From NCBI GenBank assembly GCA_933228895.1, contig OW121852.1, positions 103,623,544-103,687,543 on the forward strand: 64,000 nt of DNA, written 5' to 3'. This document shows, piece after piece, positions 58,301-64,000 of the stretch. Numbering within the stretch: the stretch's first letter is position 1; each line of letters begins with the position of its first letter. Position numbers and translations under genes: made by a program. Origin of the DNA: Platycnemis pennipes (Eukaryota; Arthropoda; Insecta; Odonata; Platycnemididae). Below the pieces are notes generated by a model, which saw only the letters and a program-made list of their open reading frames with translations, was not told where the DNA came from and made no database searches.

Positions 58301-59071
58301 TATGTCGTTGGGGCATTTAAAAACCCACGTTTTCTACTGCTTGATGTGCATTACAAAAAGGTTTAGAGGGAATGATTACGTGTCGTGGAACCGTCAGATC
58401 TTCCCGAATCCCGGACTGTCATCACTCCTGCTGAGTGTGGGACACCAGTAGATGGACCGGCCAATAAATTATTCAGAGGTTCGGTCTCTCTTGACCCTCT
58501 TGAAGCGGGCTAGTCCGAAGCCTCGACGTGTCGGATCAAATACTTCCCGCCGTGCCGCCCAAGGAGAAGCCGTTACTCGGACCCAGGGAGGCTATTTCCT
58601 AAAAACGTATGCTAACCACCCACCAATCTTTCCAAGCAATCTTCGAAATGATTGGATCCTCTCTCTTCTTTCCCCTCTGCATCTCCTCCCCTTTCACGTG
58701 CTATATTTCATGCGGGACACCCACACTCGACAAATTCTTTTTTTACGAGCGGCCAAATTGAACAGGTGATTCGGGAGACGGCTCAAGTCGCCGCGCGCAT
58801 CCATCGAAGGTGCTGCGGACACGAGAATAATAGCCACCCGTGGCTATTTTCGGTTTTGGGGGGGATGAGCAGGTTTGAGGGGGAGGAAGGGTCGGTCAAA
58901 CCTTTTCCGTCCTGTAACCAACATACCGATCGTCTTAAATGCACTTCTGGAGAAGGACGCCGGTGGGAACATTCGTTTCTACCATCGTAACGTTAACGGA
59001 GTACCTTCAAAGGCTCGTAAAGGGTTTGCGGTAGGAAGTGTGTCTTAATCAAGCTCCTACGATGCTGCCAC
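58301..59071. other. no supported gene
   Basis: Moderately GC-rich with two overlapping frames (58452-58769 and 58652-58990) in different registers; no domain. Confidence 0.4.
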
Positions 59072-59325
59072 CAGCGTTCAACACGGAGGTTGGTCAGTTT
59101 GCAGTGGGTAGAACTCACCAAGTTCTAAGCCTAACGGCGTGTTCAATACATGCATTAGGGGCATTTCATTTCCCTGTGCCACCTGCGGTCTACAAAAATC
59201 ATCTTGAAACCGGAAAATATTCAGCTTGGTTTTAGCTAAATGTGCCCGGAGTCCTATCCCGGAATCTAACCCGGGGCCTTCTGTGAGCACTGCTATACTC
59301 TACCCACAGGGTTACCTCTCAGACG
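59072..59325 (-). mobile_element. SINE family C
   Basis: The minus strand includes the head with GGCCCCGGGTTAGATTCCGG, then GCAGGTGGCACAGGGAAATG, GGCTTAGAACTTGGTGAGTT, CTACCCACTG and CCAACCTCCGTGTTGAAC. More diverged than the copy at 45420-45720. Confidence 0.65.
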
Positions 59326-59371
59326 ATCTCGTTGCATGCTTCCAAAAAACTTAGAGCCTCATCAGATTATT

Positions 59372-59550
59372 GTAAGAGAAACTTAACTTTGTATTTTTTC
59401 ACACTTTTATTTGCGACACCCTATCGGTTTCGACACTCCCGTGTCATTGTCAAGGGTCAAGAGAACCCTTGACAATCACACGGGAGTGTCGAAACCGGTA
59501 GGGTGTCTCAAATAAAAGTGTGAAAAAATACAAGGTTAAGTTTCTCTTAC
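59372..59550. repeat. 86-bp inverted repeat, about 95% identical, 7-base spacer
   Basis: Arms 59372-59457 and 59465-59550 align without gaps and differ at about four positions. Each arm, read from the centre out, is ACCCTTGACAAT, a short stem-loop around CACGGGAGTG, TCGAAACCG, then AATAAAAGTGTGAAAAAATA. Two copies of one repeat end joined head-to-head is the simplest reading. Confidence 0.9.
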
Positions 59551-62500
59551 ACTATGTCAATTTTTCACAAAGTATCGCCTTATTCAATTCAATTTACTCA
59601 TCAGATTACTTTCATCGATCGCTTATGCAATTTAAAACATTTATCCAATCTATTTAATAAATTTATCCAATCCACTGCGTTAAGAAATCAAACGACGATC
59701 AAAGCGATGGTCACACACTATTATCATTTGAATAGTAAAGAGGTATCTGAAGTGAATATACTGACCATGCTAACTTTACATCAAAGTATCCATCCCTATT
59801 TAATTATAAATGTACTGCTAACTATGGCTTTTGAACAACACCCTCTCGATAGTGGGAAAAGAGAAATATACCGCTCATTCCCATATCAACAAATCCGTCA
59901 TCGTGGACCACATGCTTTTCAAACGATGACCAAGGTGCCATTTTTCCTCCAGCTGCGTTCGGGTAAACCACGAGGTCTGCCTCGTTTACGTCCGGTGCAG
60001 TGGCCATTAAGGACGGCTCCTGCCTCAATCCTCGGCGTATTTTTTGTCCTGTGCCTTCCTTTCCGCTCAATCTACTCCTCCAAACGTGATATTGCTCCAG
60101 AAATGATGTGGCCCCCACCATCTCCCATCCCGCCTTCCCCTACCCTCACCCAAGGTGGGCTACCTCATTATACGTGAATATATGTATTTATATGTTTTTT
60201 TTACCTCCGTCACGACTATCTGGAGACGTGGTTAACATCGCGTGACAGTCATCTCTTTTCTCCCATCTTGTCTCCTCCATCCTCTCTAAGATTAGTCTAG
60301 TTTGATAAAAATCCACTTTGCCCCTTGCGTGAAATACTTATGACCAAGTGGCGAAATAACTGTTGATGATATAGTGAAGTTTTGGTGGGTTAATATTTTT
60401 CGTGCGATAAATGATTGAACTATGAAGGGTAACTTACAAGCGTTGACCAGTCTGCTGTGCCCTATCCTCCTGAGGCTGTTTGGCGCTGAAATATTAGACT
60501 ATAAATTCAGGGTTCGTGTTAGATCTATTAATTCTAAATTATAATACATAAAATCAATAAGGTTATGCTTATTTAAGGTTAATAAAATGCTAGATATAAC
60601 TACATGGCCATACGCAGGCAAGTATTACTTACGTAATATTTCTTCGGAATGCAATATTGATTCGTATTTATGAAGCACATGAGCGAAATATATCGTAGAA
60701 TATTCACACATCTTTCAGGGGATCCCTCATATCTTCAGAACTTTAAATCATCGTTATATATTTTTTCTGGTATTTAAATGAATTGACTACTTGAGTCATT
60801 TATACCAATCGTTTCAAAAATATTTTGAGTAGCATATTTGGCGGATCGTTCAGCAACTCTAAGGCATTGTTCAGAATATTCTCCGTCCCGTCCCGTCAGA
60901 ACAGTCTCCGTCCCTTCTGGTTGTGCCTTATTAGCTCCGGAAAATTCATTTTAGGGTTGGGTCAAGTGCCCTTATCAACACAACTGACAAATACGTGAAA
61001 AACAAGTCGCGTAATGATGAGAAACATTAATGAAAGGGGAGGGATGAAAGGGATGTCATAATTTGTTGCGATTTGTCCTGGCCGCAGTCATAGAAAAATG
61101 CGGCTCTGCTGAAAAGAAAGTGATGTGTTGATCACAGTAGCTGTCAATCCATAAAGTTCCTGAAACACGTTTTTGGACGATTGAATCTGCATTCGAATCC
61201 GTGAACCTCTTTCTTCGATCTTGCTTGGTGGCGTGTATTTCGAGAGTAAGTCTCTCTTTGATCGACGGCTCAGTTGATCTCGATGCCTTCATTATGTCTC
61301 ATCAAAGTCGTGTTTCACATTTGTCTAACGGCGCTGTTCTGTTAAACTCAGTTCAATCACTATCAACTCCCGCATCTGTCTTGATTTCGAATTTATTTCC
61401 TCGTTCTGGCAAAAACTGCGGAGCCTCCTGTGAAATTTATATGTATTTATAATTGAAGGGACCACAAGTTAGGTTTAAAATGATTCGGTCGTTAGAGGAA
61501 ATTTTGCGGGGTTTGGGAGATTGAGGGGAGATAAGCGGACTAGAGTTTATCGTGTAATTTTCGGCCATCCTTAACAATGGGTTTCCTCCGCGCCGAAAGG
61601 AAAAACAGCATAACAGGATCTCTAAGAGTAGGAAATTTTATCTAGACGAAATTTTTTTCCGGAAAATAATGGGGCCCCACTTAAAAGGCATTTTCTACGA
61701 ATGTCTAACGTGTTCCTTTTAAGAGGACATAATTCGTAGATCGTTTTGCCGAAAATTATACGTATCCCATCTTGAAGACTTGATTGTCTTTGAGCGTGCC
61801 TTTTCATGAGATGATGAGCGACAGATTTAGCGATAACTGATGCATTGTGAGCCTCTGATGAGTGTACTTACAGCTCAGGCAGTATTCCGCTTATGTCAAT
61901 ATTACTTAAAATTTGGTCCACAAATAATGAAGCGGTTTCGCTTGCAGTGCCTTTCTTACCGTTCTTCCTAACCCCCAATCAATCAATCTCTTTTCGTTCG
62001 GTTCTTCTCACTTCTCTCTTCACATATTTTCGGAATTAGTTCACTCCAAACAATTCTCATTCACAGTAGGAACTCGAACCCTCGTAGTACGAGTAATGAA
62101 ATGGAATTTTGTTGATCATAATACAAACCAACCCGGAAACCGACTGCGTACACATAATTGTCCAACGATTTCATCCCCTTTGGTGGAAGTAATTAATCTC
62201 GCCCGTAAGGCCATCAACATCCAGATTCATCTTTACTAATCTATTCACTTGGCGTAAACTTTGATCTCGGTATGAGGTCATCAGGCAAAACAATTCACGG
62301 TCTCACGCTGGACCTGCCCGTTTCAGGAGAATTTTATTTGGCCCTAAAGAAGAATTGCGTTGGCGTAGTCAAACATGCCTCTGCCCTTATTCCATTCGCA
62401 AATCTTTGCTACATACAGGTTGTGTGTAGGTGTACTGGTAACATCATCTTTAGGGAGACGTTTAAAGAATTGTTATTGCCGGTCATAATTTTGTAGCTGA

Positions 62501-62584
62501 AAGTATTTCCACTTACACATTGGCATGTAAAGGATTCTTACATTTTATCGTTATAGTTGTTCCGGAAGGGTAACCAACAGGTAG
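59551..62584. other. no supported gene
   Basis: The 207-codon frame at 59554-60177 begins just after the inverted repeat. It has no recognisable domain and turns proline-rich at its end. At 61689-61740 TCTACGAAT/ATTCGTAGA forms a small stem. Confidence 0.4.
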
Positions 62585-62780
62585 GGTGAGTTTCAGGGTA
62601 AATTTAGGAATTTTTCGGGGAGCGAAGGAAGCGTGGAGAGAACTCGACGTCAGCATTAGCCTACTCTCAGAAAAGGCGCCATGTGGTCCACAGTTTAACG
62701 TCTCATCCGACAAACTGAGTACTGAAAATGGAGTCTACCCCTTGCCCTGAAGTAGGGACCGGTGTACCATACATGCATGC
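62585..62780 (-). mobile_element. SINE family A, core
   Basis: Minus strand: GGTACACCGGTCCCTAC, TGTCGGATGAGACGTTAAAC, TGTGGACCACATGGCGCC, GAGTTCTCTCCACGCTTCC. GGTACACC also begins the core at 12684. Confidence 0.7.
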
Positions 62781-62944
62781 ATTAACGTAACGGACAATTT
62801 GTTAGTAATTAAATAGCAGCTTATATTGGTAACTTAAAATTATAGAATAATTTGAGTTCTCCGAAGAAATTAACTTCTATACTTAAAAATATACGTACAT
62901 GCGAATAAGTCACTTCTACACAGGTGTTTTCAAGTCTGTTTCCG

Positions 62945-63000
62945 CTGTAATGGGCGCTTCAGAACGGGAGGAAAGGTATAAGGATGGAAACGGAAGGGAA
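62945..63000 (-). mobile_element. SINE family A tail subtype 2 fragment
   Basis: Minus strand: CATCCTTATACCTTTCCTCC then CGTTCTGAAGCGCCCATTA, as at 13386 and 29150. Confidence 0.5.
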
Positions 63001-63815
63001 AGAATCTCAGGAGCCAAGTAGTTACTTGACGAGATTTAGGAAAGAAGAAGTATTAGTAGGTAGCGGAGTTAGCTTGAAGAAAAAATATAGAGGCCTTCAG
63101 TTAGCAAATTTGGAATTGAAAATCAATTGACTGATGAATTCTATATTAATGCTGAAGATGCGTCGTCATTTTTTCATGTCTCTTCTGCCAAAGAGCTTAT
63201 CGCTATATTTTGTACTCTGCTACTTGAATGAACTTTTGAAGTAGGTACCGTCTGCTATCTAACGAGAACTGGAATAACTCTTCTGTCCTAACTTGCCCCC
63301 CAAGGCCTTTTCATCCGGTCATCATCACCAAGGTCGTTGAGGAGAGCTCATAGTCTTGTGTTATTAGGTTCTCAGGGGATAATGCGGTGGAATCGACCCC
63401 GCAGGGAACGGACTAAATTTCAAGCACTCTAGGTAATGATGTAAAGGCTGGTGATAACGTTGCTTCGTTGTGTGGTGTTATGGTTCAGAAATCTGGATTA
63501 CGGAGAGGTAGAATAAAAATGATAAGTGGCGTCAGCCGAATTGTGGGTTTTGAGTAGGTTGGGTGGACTGAGAAAACAATGAGCAAAGTTACATTAACCA
63601 TTAATGTGAAGGGAAGGATATTTTTGACAGTAAAAATGCCACAGATAAGGTGGAGGAGTTAATGGATTGGTGGAGTCAGTGGATTGGTGAGAAAGCCGTG
63701 ATAGAACAGAGGATGCTGGATGATTGGGGAAGGTGGAGGAAAAGGCCAGTGGATCGTATTCCATCCAAGTTATCAGCGGTTTTCCGTGTCATGAACGAGA
63801 GAGGGGGTACGGTTG
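63001..63815. other. no supported gene
   Basis: Purine-rich plus strand; the frame running from 63650 passes into the SINE that follows and is not a gene. Confidence 0.4.
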
Positions 63816-63955
63816 ATTTTCTGGGTTACCACAGGTGGCGAAGGGAAAGGAACTGGCTTTCTTACCCTGGTGTGCGGATTTCACACGACACATGGAACTT
63901 GATCAGCTCTACCCTTTCCAAGCAGACCGACCTTGGGGTTGAACGCTGTGGTTCT
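63816..63955 (+). mobile_element. SINE family C, body only
   Basis: ACAGGTGGCGAAGGGAAAGG, ACCCTGGTGTGCGGATTTCA, CACGACACATGGAACTTGA, CAGCTCTACCCTTTCC and TTGGGGTTGAACGC. The only plus-strand copy of this family. The 5' half of the body is missing. Confidence 0.6.
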
Positions 63956-64000
63956 CTTGAAAATGCTACCAATGACGTGATCTGAACGAAAAATATATAT

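Noticed and set aside
59554..60177. 207-codon frame beside the inverted repeat
   Set aside because: No recognisable motif; a 99-codon frame overlaps it on the other strand. Kept only as unexplained sequence.
1..64000. CRISPR array, bacterial operons, rRNA genes or telomeric TTAGG arrays
   Set aside because: No regularly spaced repeats, no ribosome-binding-site-led gene chains, no rRNA-like segments and no TTAGG runs were seen.
1..64000. A coherent new multi-gene system
   Set aside because: No cluster of coding genes exists here. What can be supported is transposon-derived DNA plus possible long-intron signals.

Overview
The window looks like repeat-rich, essentially gene-poor nuclear DNA from an arthropod, most likely an insect. 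The reasons are a Ty1/copia retrotransposon whose primer-binding site resembles the half-tRNA-iMet site of Drosophila copia, decayed arthropod-type LINEs, many tRNA-derived SINEs, TTAA-flanked MITEs and insect-like splice motifs. There is no bacterial gene organisation. I recognise no intact host protein gene. Nearly all open frames are short, lack domains and overlap one another on both strands.

Layout. Bases 1-844 hold the 5' end of a copia-type element on the minus strand (Gag fragment, primer-binding site, LTR), and a 514-bp MITE-like element follows at 881-1394. A SINE tandem pair (3796-4245) and a possible second MITE (4682-5061) come next. From about 6.4 to 7.55 kb lies a pyrimidine-rich tract and then a CpG-rich block ending in a short ATG frame and a perfect splice donor. 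This is the best candidate for a host promoter and first exon. From 8 to 28 kb the sequence is mostly featureless, with tandem duplications, G-rich DNA, palindromes and scattered SINE pieces. A dense transposon cluster spans 28.0-30.3 kb and includes a clover-leaf-perfect tRNA-like SINE head. A TTAA-flanked piggyBac-like MITE lies at 31.0-31.2 kb. At 38.67 kb a pyrimidine tract is fused directly to a donor in the form YAG|GTAAGT, the signature of a recursive splice site. Together with the 7.55-kb donor it suggests that much of the window could be one long plus-strand intron. A frameshifted LINE with a recognisable reverse transcriptase occupies 47.8-49.2 kb, and the C-terminus of a second LINE family lies at 56.9-57.2 kb. 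A 95%-identical 86-bp inverted repeat sits at 59.37-59.55 kb.

SINEs dominate the interpretable content. Family A has about a dozen copies with a conserved core and two alternative 3' tails. Family B has four copies sharing a distinct tRNA-like head. Family C has four copies with a strongly conserved body. Family D is the tandem pair, and family E is a single copy. The family letters are mine. None was compared with a repeat library, so novelty is unknown. Functional statements about host genes (first exon, recursive splicing) are inferences from motifs only.
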